Shown here in pieces: positions 35,568 to 44,324 of a DNA stretch of 64,000 bases. Position numbers and translations under genes: made by a program. The DNA comes from Chlorogloeopsis fritschii PCC 6912 (GTDB lineage Bacteria > Cyanobacteriota > Cyanobacteriia > Cyanobacteriales > Nostocaceae). Below the pieces are notes generated by a model. The model saw only the letters and a program-made list of their open reading frames with translations, was not told the DNA's origin and did not search any database. The stretch's first letter is position 1, and each line of letters begins with the position of its first letter. The DNA is taken from contig NZ_AJLN01000153.1 in assembly GCF_000317285.1 (NCBI RefSeq), positions 1 through 64,000 on the forward strand, written 5' to 3'.

Positions 35568-37385
35568 TTACTGATACCCCGCCGCTTGCAAATAAAATAA
35601 CCTCGCATATCTGCCTTTCGCCTGCAACAACTCCTCATGAGTTCCCTCTTCTACAACTTCCCCGGCTTCAATCACCAGAATTTTGTCAGCCATTCGCACA
35701 GTAGAAAAACGGTGAGAAATTAAAATCACCATCTGATTTTTCGTTAAAGTGCGAAAGTGATTGAAAATTTCATATTCAGCTTGAGCATCCATCGCTGATG
35801 TTGGTTCATCTAAAACCAAGATATCTGCGTTAGCCCGCATAAAAGCACGAGCAAGGGCAATTTTCTGCCATTGTCCTCCCGAAAGTTCTTGCCCGCCCTT
35901 GAACCATTTACCTAACTGAGTACTAAAACCTGCGGGCAATTTTTCAATAAAAGGTTGTGCCATACCCTTTTCGGCAGCAATTTCCCAAAGTTCCTTATCT
36001 TCGATGCGTTCCACATCACCCACACCGATATTCTCTCCTACCGTAAATTGGTAACGAACAAAGTTCTGAAAAATTACGCCGATGCGACGTCGCAATACAT
36101 CCACATCCCATTCTTGTAAATCCAAACCCTCAAGGCGGATGCGTCCGGAATCAGGATTGTATAGTCTAGTTAAGAGTTTAATTAAAGTAGTCTTACCAGA
36201 ACCGTTTTCACCAACAATGGCTAATTTATCTCCTGGTTTGAGGTGGAAAGAAATATTTTTCAAGGCTGGTTGCAAACTTCCTGGATAAGTAAATGTAACG
36301 TTCTCAAAGCGAATGCCATCTTTAGAATTGATGCCTTTGGTTGCTTTCCCCTGTGGTTTTGGTACTTCCTCTTCTAGAAATTCATAAAGGTTGGAAAGAT
36401 AAAGATTGTCCTCATACATTCCCCCAATGGAAGTCAGCATACCGGAAAAGGTAGTTTGCCCTTGGCGGAAGACAGTGAGATACATCGTCATATCTCCTAA
36501 AGAAATTCTCCCCGCCACAGTTTCTATCACAATCCAAGCGTATGCTACGTAAAAAGCGGCAGTACTCAACAAACTTAGCAAATATCCCCACTGCCCCCGC
36601 CGGATTGTTAAGTTGCGGTCTTCGTCATAAAGTTGATAGAAGATGTCGCGGTAACGTTCCAGCAACATTTCACCGAGTTGGTAGAGTTTCACTTCTTTGG
36701 CGAAGTCTTCTCTGGCAATCAACGTTTCTAAATAGTGCTGCTGACGGGTTTCCGGCGCACGCCAGCGAAATAAGCGAAAAGCTTCCCCCGCAAATTTGGT
36801 TTCCGCAACAAATGCGGGCATTGCTGCCAAAATTAATACCACTACTGCCCAAATCGAAAATTGCACCAACAAAGCTCCGTAAGTAAGAAGCGAAAGGGCA
36901 CTTTGTACCAAACCAAAGGTGCGGTTTACTAGCGAGAGGGGACGAATGGAAGCTTCTCGTCGGGCATTGGTCATTTTATCGTAAAATTCTGAGTCTTCAA
37001 ACTGCGTAAGTTCTAGACTCATTGCCTTTTGTAAGATTAGTTCATTCACCCGTTGTCCTAGTAACACCCGTAACAGCGACTGACAAACTGTTAATCCTCT
37101 TTGGCTACCAGTGAGTAAGGCGACAGCAGTGGCTTCTAATCCCACATATAGCAAGGGACGATAGCTATCAACTTGATTTTGGGAAGCTAGAATTACTGCA
37201 TCGACAATTAATTTACCAATGTAGGCTACAGCTGCTGGTAAAAGACCAGCTACTAAAGTTAAAATCGCAAGATTAATAGTTAGGGCACGGCTAGTAGTCC
37301 AAACTAAAGCGATCGCTCGCCCACTATAGCGGAATACCGCAAGAGATTGACGCAGGGCGTTACGTTTTTGACGACGATTCCTCAT
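35568..37385 (-). CDS. ABC transporter, fused permease/ATPase
   Basis: 605 residues. The N-terminal half has about six membrane segments (for example AILTLVAGLLPAAVAYIGKLIV). The ATPase domain shows Walker A VGENGSGKTTLIKLL, the Q-loop FQNFVRYQFTVGENI, the signature ELSGGQWQKIALARA and Walker B ADILVLDEPTSAMD. It is a half-transporter exporter that should work as a dimer in the membrane; its substrate is unknown. The ORF extends 62 codons further upstream, but that part is a REP hairpin plus another palindrome read in frame, so the internal ATG MRNRRQKRNAL is chosen. Confidence 0.9.
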   Translation of the reverse strand: MRNRRQKRNALRQSLAVFRYSGRAIALVWTTSRALTINLAILTLVAGLLPAAVAYIGKLIVDAVILASQNQVDSYRPLLYVGLEATAVALLTGSQRGLTVCQSLLRVLLGQRVNELILQKAMSLELTQFEDSEFYDKMTNARREASIRPLSLVNRTFGLVQSALSLLTYGALLVQFSIWAVVVLILAAMPAFVAETKFAGEAFRLFRWRAPETRQQHYLETLIAREDFAKEVKLYQLGEMLLERYRDIFYQLYDEDRNLTIRRGQWGYLLSLLSTAAFYVAYAWIVIETVAGRISLGDMTMYLTVFRQGQTTFSGMLTSIGGMYEDNLYLSNLYEFLEEEVPKPQGKATKGINSKDGIRFENVTFTYPGSLQPALKNISFHLKPGDKLAIVGENGSGKTTLIKLLTRLYNPDSGRIRLEGLDLQEWDVDVLRRRIGVIFQNFVRYQFTVGENIGVGDVERIEDKELWEIAAEKGMAQPFIEKLPAGFSTQLGKWFKGGQELSGGQWQKIALARAFMRANADILVLDEPTSAMDAQAEYEIFNHFRTLTKNQMVILISHRFSTVRMADKILVIEAGEVVEEGTHEELLQAKGRYARLFYLQAAGYQ

Positions 37386-37429
37386 TACTATTTGTATAAC
37401 GTAAATCACCCTTAATTGCCGAACCGTAG

Positions 37430-37489
37430 GGTGGGCATTGCCCGTAACGTCAAAATAAGATTTTGAGCCAAATCTAAGCAATGCCCACC
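37430..37489. repeat. REP hairpin
   Basis: GGTGGGCATTGCCC paired with GCAATGCCCACC, in the leader of the ABC transporter gene. Confidence 0.75.
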
Positions 37490-37510
37490 TGACAAAAATC
37501 TGTTCTCTGA

Positions 37511-37538
37511 GTAGAGACGCGATGTGTCGCGTCTCTAC
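37511..37538. repeat. GTAGAGACGCGA palindrome
   Basis: GTAGAGACGCGA and its perfect inverse around TGTG (28 bp). The same arms border the element inserted in metH. Confidence 0.8.
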
Positions 37539-37561
37539 ACCAAAATTTGTGTGGCAGAAAA

Positions 37562-38296
37562 TCACCGACATTCAATAGCAAGGATAGGTGCATATTCCAG
37601 AAAATCCTGCCAAAACTCTTGCCCAAATTCCTCTACCCCTTCAGGAGAAACTTTCGGTTTTTGCCAGCGAACCTCTTTGAAACCTGCACTTCGGAATGCC
37701 CATTCATGGATGGCTGTGCTGAGGTAATAGTTATCAAAGCTGAATTTCTGCTCATCAGCATAAACTGTGTATTTTATGGGCGTACCTTCCTGAAGTAATT
37801 CGTCTATGCTTTTGATAAATCCATACTTTTCCGTGAAGAGATAGGATGCAGGTGGTTGTTCGCCATTATTGTTAATAGTTACAAAACGTCCCCCCGGCTT
37901 CAAGTTGGTAAATATGTTCTGGCAAACTTTGAGCAGTTGTTCTTTTGTTTGGCAATAATTCAGTAGATAGGAAGCTACCACCAAATCAAAGCTACCAATC
38001 TTACCAAGTTCAAGTACATTACCAAGTATATATTCAATGTCTTGCGGTTCTCTGGCTTCTTCCTGTATTGCCAGTTCAAGCATTTTTTCAGAAATTTCTA
38101 CCCCTACTACCCGTGCAGCACCGTTTCGTTTGAATTGTCTAGTGTAGAATCCTTCTCCGCAAGCCAAGTCTAGGACTGTCTTTTCAGTCAAATCACCAAG
38201 TAAATTAAAATATGTATATGCCTCAATATGTAGGCGAAACGGCAATTCTTTGGATTTTTTATACTGCTGGGCTATGGAGTCATAATAGGCTACCAT
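37562..38296 (-). CDS. Class I SAM-dependent methyltransferase
   Basis: 244 residues. Motif I is TVLDLACGEGFYTRQF, then VVGVEISEKMLELA, and FDLVVASYLLNYCQT with LKPGGRFVTINNN. The N-terminal YYDSIAQQYKKSKE resembles the UbiE-like small-molecule methyltransferase start. The substrate is unknown. It is in the same direction as the ABC transporter, separated from it by about 180 bp of repeats. Confidence 0.82.
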   Translation of the reverse strand: MVAYYDSIAQQYKKSKELPFRLHIEAYTYFNLLGDLTEKTVLDLACGEGFYTRQFKRNGAARVVGVEISEKMLELAIQEEAREPQDIEYILGNVLELGKIGSFDLVVASYLLNYCQTKEQLLKVCQNIFTNLKPGGRFVTINNNGEQPPASYLFTEKYGFIKSIDELLQEGTPIKYTVYADEQKFSFDNYYLSTAIHEWAFRSAGFKEVRWQKPKVSPEGVEEFGQEFWQDFLEYAPILAIECR

Positions 38297-38580
38297 ATTT
38301 TACTCCGCTTACATTACGCCTAAACTTATTAGACAATTAGCTTACACCTAGAGTGGAGCGATCGCATTTGAAGTTAGAAGACAGAAGCCAGGAGCCAGAA
38401 TAAATTCTGACTTCTTCTTCAATTCATTAAATTTGTTCAAAAATAATTATTTTACTTACTATTTATCTCTAAAAATTAGATAATAGAATTAGAGGGATAT
38501 TGAAACAGCCTCTGTGATTCTTTAGTCAAATAATTAAGGAATTATTTAGTAGATAAAAAGCTTTCAGAGATAACTGTAAT
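38297..38580. other. AT-rich spacer
   Basis: Non-coding, with a short aagttagaagacagaagcca filler. No gene or RNA recognised. Confidence 0.4.
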
Positions 38581-38911
38581 GTAGGCACTGCTCCAACGTA
38601 AAAAAAGGGTTTAAGAAAAATTAGACACTGCCCACCCTACAAAAATTGCTTTGTGTTCTTTGTGTTCTTTGTGGTTTGTTTTTCCTTACTGCTGCCTAAG
38701 TCCTAAAACTGGAAAGTAGGCACTGCCCCAACGTAAAAAAGGGTTTAAGGAAAATTAGACAGTGCCCACCCTACAAAAATTGCTTTGTGTTCTTTGTGTT
38801 CTTTGTGGTTTGTTTTTCCTTACTGCTGCCTAAGTCCTAAAACTGGAAAGTAGGCACTGCTCCAACGTAAAAAAGGGTTTAAGGAAAATTAGACAGTGCC
38901 CACCCTACAAA
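38581..38911. repeat. About 134-bp tandem repeat, 2.5 copies
   Basis: Copies start at 38581, 38716 and 38850 with gtaggcactgc and are nearly identical. Each contains gtaggcactgc ... cagtgcccaccctac (a degenerate REP hairpin) followed by tttgtgttctttgtgttctt. The last copy is cut short next to the TPM gene leader. High identity suggests recent duplication. Confidence 0.85.
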
Positions 38912-38954
38912 GCTTAAACACACTCCAGAAATTTGACTGCTGGAGGTGAAAACA

Positions 38955-39470
38955 ATGAAATTTAATTTCCTAAAATCAAAACGTATTTTTTTGGTAAGTT
39001 TATTTGCCTCTGTTATATTTATTTCTCCCCTTTCTAGCTTGGCTGTGACTGTTCAAGAAGTTCCGAACCCGCGCAATGAGTATGGTGGTTGGGTAACTGA
39101 TATGGCAGATATCCTTAGCGATAAAACAGAAACCCAAATCAACCAGATAATATCTCAGTTAGAAGCCAAAAATGGCACGGAAATGGCAGTGGTGACTGTG
39201 CCAGAAACTGCCCCTGCTGCATCCCCAAAAAAATTTGCAACTGAGTTATTCAATTATTGGGGAATTGGCAAAAAAGGACAAGATAACGGCATCTTATTCT
39301 TGATTTCAGTAGGCGATCGCCGCGTAGAGATTGAGACTGGTTATGGTGTAGAAGCAATTTTGCCAGATGCAAAAGTAGGTAACATTATCAATACCCAAAT
39401 TATTCCCCGCTTCAAACAAAAAGATTTTGAAGGCGGCACCCTGGCGGGAAAAACTATTGAACCTCAGTAG
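38955..39470 (+). CDS. Truncated TPM-domain protein (duplicate of the gene at 40775)
   Basis: 171 residues. It has a signal peptide (KRIFLVSLFASVIFISPLSSLAVT) and a TPM/Psb32-like domain (QEVPNPRNEYGGWVTDMADILS ... GQDNGILFLISVGDRRVEIETGYGVEAILPDA). It stops after GGTLAGKTIEPQ, where the related gene continues into a membrane segment, zinc ribbons and a Gly-rich tail. The leader (cactccagaa ... tggagg) is shared with that gene, so it is a partial duplication. GGAGG lies nine bases before the ATG. Whether it still works as a secreted TPM protein is unknown. Confidence 0.8.
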   Translation: MKFNFLKSKRIFLVSLFASVIFISPLSSLAVTVQEVPNPRNEYGGWVTDMADILSDKTETQINQIISQLEAKNGTEMAVVTVPETAPAASPKKFATELFNYWGIGKKGQDNGILFLISVGDRRVEIETGYGVEAILPDAKVGNIINTQIIPRFKQKDFEGGTLAGKTIEPQ

Positions 39471-39523
39471 CGTTGAAAGAAACCTATCCTGTCAACTTTT
39501 TGGCTTGCAATTAAGTTTAGAGT

Positions 39524-39781
39524 TCAGTTCTGAGCGTGAACTTTCAATTGGTATTTAGAGGTTGCAGGTTTAACTAAAGATAGCGGTGGCAATTTAGCGG
39601 CTGTTTGCAGTAATTTCCACAATTCTTCTTTCCACTTCAGGTTTAAAATCTCTGGATTTTTCATTCCCAAAGCTTTCAAGCATTTAATTATGTCTTTTTT
39701 GCTTAATGAATTTGGCTCTAGTTCTGAAGCTACAAAACGAGCAAAGTTGGGTGAGACAACTGTAGGAATTTCACGATTCAT
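39524..39781 (-). CDS. Hypothetical protein, small, unrecognised
   Basis: 85 residues, mostly helical and charged (SLSKKDIIKCLKALGMKNPEILNLKWKEELWKLL). It has a reasonable ribosome binding site (gtgaggtttat) before its ATG. It lies between the two TPM copies with opposite strand. No family recognised. Confidence 0.5.
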   Translation of the reverse strand: MNREIPTVVSPNFARFVASELEPNSLSKKDIIKCLKALGMKNPEILNLKWKEELWKLLQTAAKLPPLSLVKPATSKYQLKVHAQN

Positions 39782-40065
39782 ATAAACCTCACGGGAATAT
39801 GCAACCCGTTAAATAAAGTACAACTTGTTATGAATGGGGATTATATAAGAGGCGATCGCTCGAAAAAACATTTAAATTCTTAGGTAAATCCATAACCCCC
39901 TCATACACTAATTGTGTATTAAGCATTGGAGTCACCCAAAGTTGTGAATTGCTCTGAAGCTGTCAGTTCTTTACAGTACGATTATAAGAGTGAGATTTTT
40001 TCAGTAGGAGGAAAGCGTGGCACACACTCAACAGAATATTAAGTGCTGCCAACGCTATAGGCACA
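39782..40065. other. Spacer between two minus-strand genes
   Basis: AT-rich DNA of about 280 bp between the 85-residue hypothetical and the RRM gene; no feature recognised. Confidence 0.4.
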
Positions 40066-40335
40066 TTAAAAACGGCATGACGAATCTTTGTCTACTCTGG
40101 TAATAGCTTTATTAACTTTGAGGCTACGCCCCATCCATTCAATACCTAACAGCCCTTCAATTGCTGCTGCTTCTTCAGCATCTGTTCCCATTTCTACAAA
40201 AGCGAATCCTCTCTTTTCACCAGTTTCCCGGTTCACAGGTACTCGCACTCTTTTAACCGATCCATATTCTGAAAACACCTGTTTGAGGTCAGCTTCTTCA
40301 ACTTGATTGGATATATTACCGACATAGATTGACAT
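40066..40335 (-). CDS. RRM-type RNA-binding protein (cyanobacterial Rbp family)
   Basis: 89 residues, one RRM. RNP2 is IYVGNI at the N-terminus and RNP1 is RGFAFVEM. The C-terminus is short and lacks the glycine-rich tail found in many Rbp proteins. Family members in cyanobacteria are often cold-inducible and bind mRNA. GGGAG stands about eight bases before the ATG. The gene sits between the two TPM copies. Confidence 0.9.
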   Translation of the reverse strand: MSIYVGNISNQVEEADLKQVFSEYGSVKRVRVPVNRETGEKRGFAFVEMGTDAEEAAAIEGLLGIEWMGRSLKVNKAITRVDKDSSCRF

Positions 40336-40774
40336 AAAACATCTCCCAAATCCAATTAGGATGTAGAGATTTAGATTCGGAAGGTGTTTGCAAGGTCAAT
40401 CACATAGCCGAAAATAATTCTCGATAGCCTAACCTTAACACAGAAATTTTAATAAAGCTTGTTAGATTCTAAATCAACTCACCTTCACAAGTATGCATCG
40501 TTAATAAGTTATGCTTAAAAATGATTGTGGCTTGTAAAGGTGCTGGCAAAATTAAATTGGCATCGCGTACACATTGATTCACGAAATGGCAAAACACAAC
40601 AGATTCAACACAATATCAAGCTTATATTGAAACAACCTTTGTGATTGAGTAGTCAAATATTGAGGATTGAAGTTGGCTGTGTTCATCAAGCAGTTCTCAG
40701 GAGACAAACCCACAAAACCAAGCCGATCGCACTCAAAATGCACTCCAGAAAGTAATCGGCTGGAGGCTAAAGTA
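40336..40774. other. Interval before the TPM gene
   Basis: About 440 bp that should hold the RRM leader (cold-regulated long leaders are common in this family) and the TPM promoter. An in-frame upstream extension of the TPM ORF begins within it but is not likely coding. Confidence 0.4.
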
Positions 40775-41998
40775 ATGAAATGTAATGTACTAAAACCAAA
40801 ACGCTTTTTTTTGGTAAGTTTATTTTCCTCTGCCATATTTTTTTCTCCCCTTTCTAGTCTGGCTGTGTCTGTTCAAGAAGTTCCCAATCCCCGGCAGCAA
40901 GACGGCGGTTGGGTAAGTGATATGGCAGGTATCCTCAGCCAACAGACAGAAGCCCAGATCAACCAGATAATATCTCAGTTGGAAGCAAAAAACGGCACGG
41001 AAATAGCCGTGGTAACTGTGCCACAAACAACTCCTAGTGCTTCTGTCAAAAAATTTGCCACCGAATTGTTTAATGATTGGAGAATTGGCAAAAAAGGACA
41101 AGATAACGGCGTCTTACTCTTGATTTCAGTGGGCGATCGCCGTGTCGAAATTGAGACTGGTTACGGTGTTGAAGCGATTTTGCCCGATGCGAAAGTGGGC
41201 AATATTATCGATACCCAAATCATTCCCCGCTTCAAAAAAGGAGACTTTGAAGGTGGTACGCTGGCAGGAACAAAAGCACTGGTACTTATTTTAGAGGGCG
41301 ATCGCTCATCGTCTGCAAACCAACCAACAGATCCAAATCGTGAAAATAGCTCAACTAATGTAGATACAACGACAGATCCCCCTATTTTATGGGGATTTGT
41401 AGCTGGAGGTGGAATCTTAGTATTAGCGATCACAAGTGCGGCTTTTCTCAGACGACGCCCTCAAAAAATCTTGATTGCCCCCGAAGGGCGTAGTCGCAAA
41501 CTCGACGGCAATTATACTTTTGTCTGTGCTAATTGCCAACAGCCGATGGAAAAAGTAGACGCAACCACACTCGAATCACATCTGAGCAAACCAGAAAAAA
41601 TAGCACAAAAATTAGGTAGTGTCAGATTTGAGGGTTGGAGATGTCCTAATTGCAGCCATAAGCTAACTGGTAGTGGTTTCCACATTGTTGCTCAAGAGTC
41701 TCATTCATCTCGGTTCAAGAAATGTCCTCACTGCCAAGAATTAACTGTTACCCGCACCGAGCAGATTGTTAGACCAGCTACACAGTACAATTCTGGAAGA
41801 CGACTAATTACTGATGAGTGTCATAGTTGTGCTTATCACCATCAAAAAGAAGAAATAATTCCTCGCCTGCCCCCGCCTCCTCCGCCTCCTCCTCCCAGTA
41901 CCTGGGGCGGCTATAGTGGCGGTGGCTTTAGTGGGGGCGGTGGTGGTAGCTTTGGCGGTGGCAGTAGCGGTGGTGGTGGTGCTGGCGGTAGTTGGTAA
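40775..41998 (+). CDS. TPM-domain membrane protein with zinc ribbons and Gly-rich tail
   Basis: 407 residues. The order is: signal peptide (FFLVSLFSSAIFFSPLSSLAV), TPM/TLP18.3-Psb32-like domain (about 30-170), linker, one membrane segment (FVAGGGILVLAITSAAF), two zinc-ribbon-like CxxC clusters (CANCQQP and CPNCSHK; CPHCQEL and CHSCAYH), a Pro run and a Gly/Ser-rich C-terminus ending GGSW. This fits TPM proteins linked to membrane or photosystem repair. The start is the ATG after TGGAGG; the longer frame adds 36 unfamiliar residues. A LemA gene follows within nine bases, a common pairing. Confidence 0.88.
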   Translation: MKCNVLKPKRFFLVSLFSSAIFFSPLSSLAVSVQEVPNPRQQDGGWVSDMAGILSQQTEAQINQIISQLEAKNGTEIAVVTVPQTTPSASVKKFATELFNDWRIGKKGQDNGVLLLISVGDRRVEIETGYGVEAILPDAKVGNIIDTQIIPRFKKGDFEGGTLAGTKALVLILEGDRSSSANQPTDPNRENSSTNVDTTTDPPILWGFVAGGGILVLAITSAAFLRRRPQKILIAPEGRSRKLDGNYTFVCANCQQPMEKVDATTLESHLSKPEKIAQKLGSVRFEGWRCPNCSHKLTGSGFHIVAQESHSSRFKKCPHCQELTVTRTEQIVRPATQYNSGRRLITDECHSCAYHHQKEEIIPRLPPPPPPPPPSTWGGYSGGGFSGGGGGSFGGGSSGGGGAGGSW

Positions 41999-42006
41999 GT
42001 AATGCT

Positions 42007-42780
42007 ATGAATAATCCAGAAAAGAGAATTCCCGAAGATATTGCCCCAGAGGTGCTAGAGTTAGCCTCGCGCTACTATGCCGATCGCACCCAAAGTTACT
42101 CGCCTTCTGAATTGGTAGCCGCAGGAAAAGAAGTAGATATTCCTGCCGAGTTTATTGAGCAAGCCATCCGAGATGTGGAGGCAAGACACCGACAACAGCA
42201 AGAAAAACAACAACGGCTAGCGCATCTGCGTCAAAGATTGTTGATTATTGGTGCAGGGATAGTAACTGCATTAGCTGTTTGGATCGGTTGGACTTATAAT
42301 TCCATCCAAAGCAGTAACTCCAGAGTTGAAGCAGCTTGGGCACAAGTAGAAAATCAACTCCAGCGCCGTGCTGATTTAATTCCCAACCTTGTGAATGTCA
42401 CCCAAGCTTATGCCAAACAGGAAAAAGAATTAGTTTCTTTATTGGAGCGATCGCGTCAAGCTTATTTGCAAGCAGACACTCCCAATGAAAAAGCTGCCGC
42501 GACTATACAAATTAATCAAGCTATTGATCGCTTCCGCAATTATGCCGCTGCTAATCCCCAATTGCAATCTAGCCAATTGTTTATCAATCTTCAGTATGAG
42601 TTAACCGGTACTGAAAATCGCCTCGCCGTAGAGCGAATGCGCTATAACCAAGCAGTGCAAGTTTACAATCAAAAAATTCAAAGTTTTCCCAACTCGGTGG
42701 TAGCTAATACTTTTGGGTTTGAAAAGCAGGAATATTTTCAAGCTACAAATACTAATGTTCCCAAAGTTTTTAAGGAGTAA
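42007..42780 (+). CDS. LemA family protein
   Basis: 257 residues. A cytoplasmic N-terminal part (about 1-75) is followed by one membrane segment (LLIIGAGIVTALAVWIGWTY), then the LemA coiled domain (SRVEAAWAQVENQLQRRADLIPNLVN and later FGFEKQEYFQA). Family members are membrane-anchored helical proteins; TPM and LemA genes often occur together. The ATG at 42007 follows the TPM stop closely, so the two are probably one operon. Confidence 0.9.
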   Translation: MNNPEKRIPEDIAPEVLELASRYYADRTQSYSPSELVAAGKEVDIPAEFIEQAIRDVEARHRQQQEKQQRLAHLRQRLLIIGAGIVTALAVWIGWTYNSIQSSNSRVEAAWAQVENQLQRRADLIPNLVNVTQAYAKQEKELVSLLERSRQAYLQADTPNEKAAATIQINQAIDRFRNYAAANPQLQSSQLFINLQYELTGTENRLAVERMRYNQAVQVYNQKIQSFPNSVVANTFGFEKQEYFQATNTNVPKVFKE

Positions 42781-42781
42781 A

Positions 42782-44323
42782 TTAGGAGATATTAGTTATT
42801 AGTAAATCACGGAGGAAATAAAAGCGATCGCTCTTCCAATCACTGCCTTTAATTCGTCCTAAGTAGCCTGTTAAGGGTGATGAAAGTTCAATGAGAATTT
42901 CGTGCATTTCTTCTATCTTGAGTGGTTGTGGTGGCTTTGATCCAAAATAAGCACCATGCAACGCATCAACTCCTGCTTTTTCTAAACCTGTGCTTTCCAA
43001 ATAATTTTTCACAAGCTGGACAAGGTACGCTCGCAAAGCAATTTCTTTCTCTGTTTTCTGAATATATTCATCGAGTCTGTAATCAATTTGTCCAGATTCT
43101 AAATATTCTTTCAATTCAAATAAGTTTATAGCACCAGGATATTGTGCCTTCAATTTCACTAATTTTTGCAGAGTCATAGCATTAATAATACTAACTTCCC
43201 ATTCTTTAGATGCTTTCAACGTATCAGAAGATGGATGACCAGGGCCAATTACTAACTTAGCTGAATTCAAGAATTGAACTTTACCTAAGTGCATACCACC
43301 TAGCTTTAGTAATTCTTCAACAGTACGACTAGGAATCAGTTTACCTGCTTTACACTCACAAACCAGAGGATAAGGTTGTGAACAAAATAAATCTAAACCT
43401 CCAGCACCGCCTTTGTAAGCCTCTTCAACTTTGAATCCTAAAAACTCCAGACTACGACGTGTGATGTTTTCAAAATCCGTACCAGCTTGATAATTGCTTT
43501 TTTTATCTTCTAACTCTATACTGCGATCGCCCAATTCTCCAATCTCATTTATCCAAGCTAAATCTGGATCTACTTTTAGAATAAGTGATTTATGACTCCA
43601 ACCCAAAAATACTTTAATATCCTCTTCTAATTGTTTAGCAGCTGAATTAGTAATCGCAAGGGAAGCTAAAGCACTTTGCAATTCTTCTAATTCAGGATGG
43701 GGTGGAGGTTGTAAAGTTTCTAGTTGATGTTTGCGTTGAGCAAAGATGCGATCGCTTAAAAGTGGGTTTGCTTCTAAAACAGTTAAAGGCTGTGGTAAAG
43801 CAACAAACTGGCTATTTCTCGTTACTGAGACATCAACTGCTTTTGGCAACTGATAAATTCGTAGGTAAGCTAAAAAGATATTTTGTCTTTGTGCAAGTAC
43901 TTCCTGTAAAGCTTCTTGTGTCCAAATCGTTAGCGATGATAAAGTAGTTAATGATTCAGCGTTGTTGATAATTTGGCATAATTCACACTTTGCCCAAGCT
44001 TGAATTGAAACTGTCTCAGAGGTTAACAGGGGAAGCTGTAACTGTTCTTTATCTGGTAACAAGCTTATTTGCTTGGGTTGTAGCAAAATACCTTGAGAAT
44101 TTAAATTTGCGATCGCACTGCTAGCAATAGGCAAGAAACTTAAACGGTAGTATTGCTCAACTGAAAGTGGAATATTTAAAGAGTCTGTGGGATAAAGAGC
44201 AAATTGCTGCCCAGTGCGGATAAACATCTTGGGTAAAGCAGCAATTGTTCTTCCTTGTACTAATGCTTCAATATCAGGAGCAGGTAGACATAGTGCAGTT
44301 GAAATGGAAACCATCTGACTCAT
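42782..44323 (-). CDS. PD-(D/E)XK nuclease, last gene of the HTH-ATPase-nuclease module
   Basis: 513 residues. The nuclease core is visible in the middle: GTDFENITRRSLEFLGFKVEE (E285) then GGAGGLDLF and YPLVCECKAGK (D311, E323, K325), the layout of a Mrr/restriction-endonuclease-like fold. Residues 1-250 and 340-513 are not recognised and may recognise targets or partners. The ATG follows the ATPase stop with one base in between (TGA-A-ATG), so expression is coupled. The predicted role is DNA cleavage driven or licensed by the ATPase. It is convergent with lemA. Confidence 0.75.
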   Translation of the reverse strand: MSQMVSISTALCLPAPDIEALVQGRTIAALPKMFIRTGQQFALYPTDSLNIPLSVEQYYRLSFLPIASSAIANLNSQGILLQPKQISLLPDKEQLQLPLLTSETVSIQAWAKCELCQIINNAESLTTLSSLTIWTQEALQEVLAQRQNIFLAYLRIYQLPKAVDVSVTRNSQFVALPQPLTVLEANPLLSDRIFAQRKHQLETLQPPPHPELEELQSALASLAITNSAAKQLEEDIKVFLGWSHKSLILKVDPDLAWINEIGELGDRSIELEDKKSNYQAGTDFENITRRSLEFLGFKVEEAYKGGAGGLDLFCSQPYPLVCECKAGKLIPSRTVEELLKLGGMHLGKVQFLNSAKLVIGPGHPSSDTLKASKEWEVSIINAMTLQKLVKLKAQYPGAINLFELKEYLESGQIDYRLDEYIQKTEKEIALRAYLVQLVKNYLESTGLEKAGVDALHGAYFGSKPPQPLKIEEMHEILIELSSPLTGYLGRIKGSDWKSDRFYFLRDLLITNIS

Positions 44324-44324
44324 T

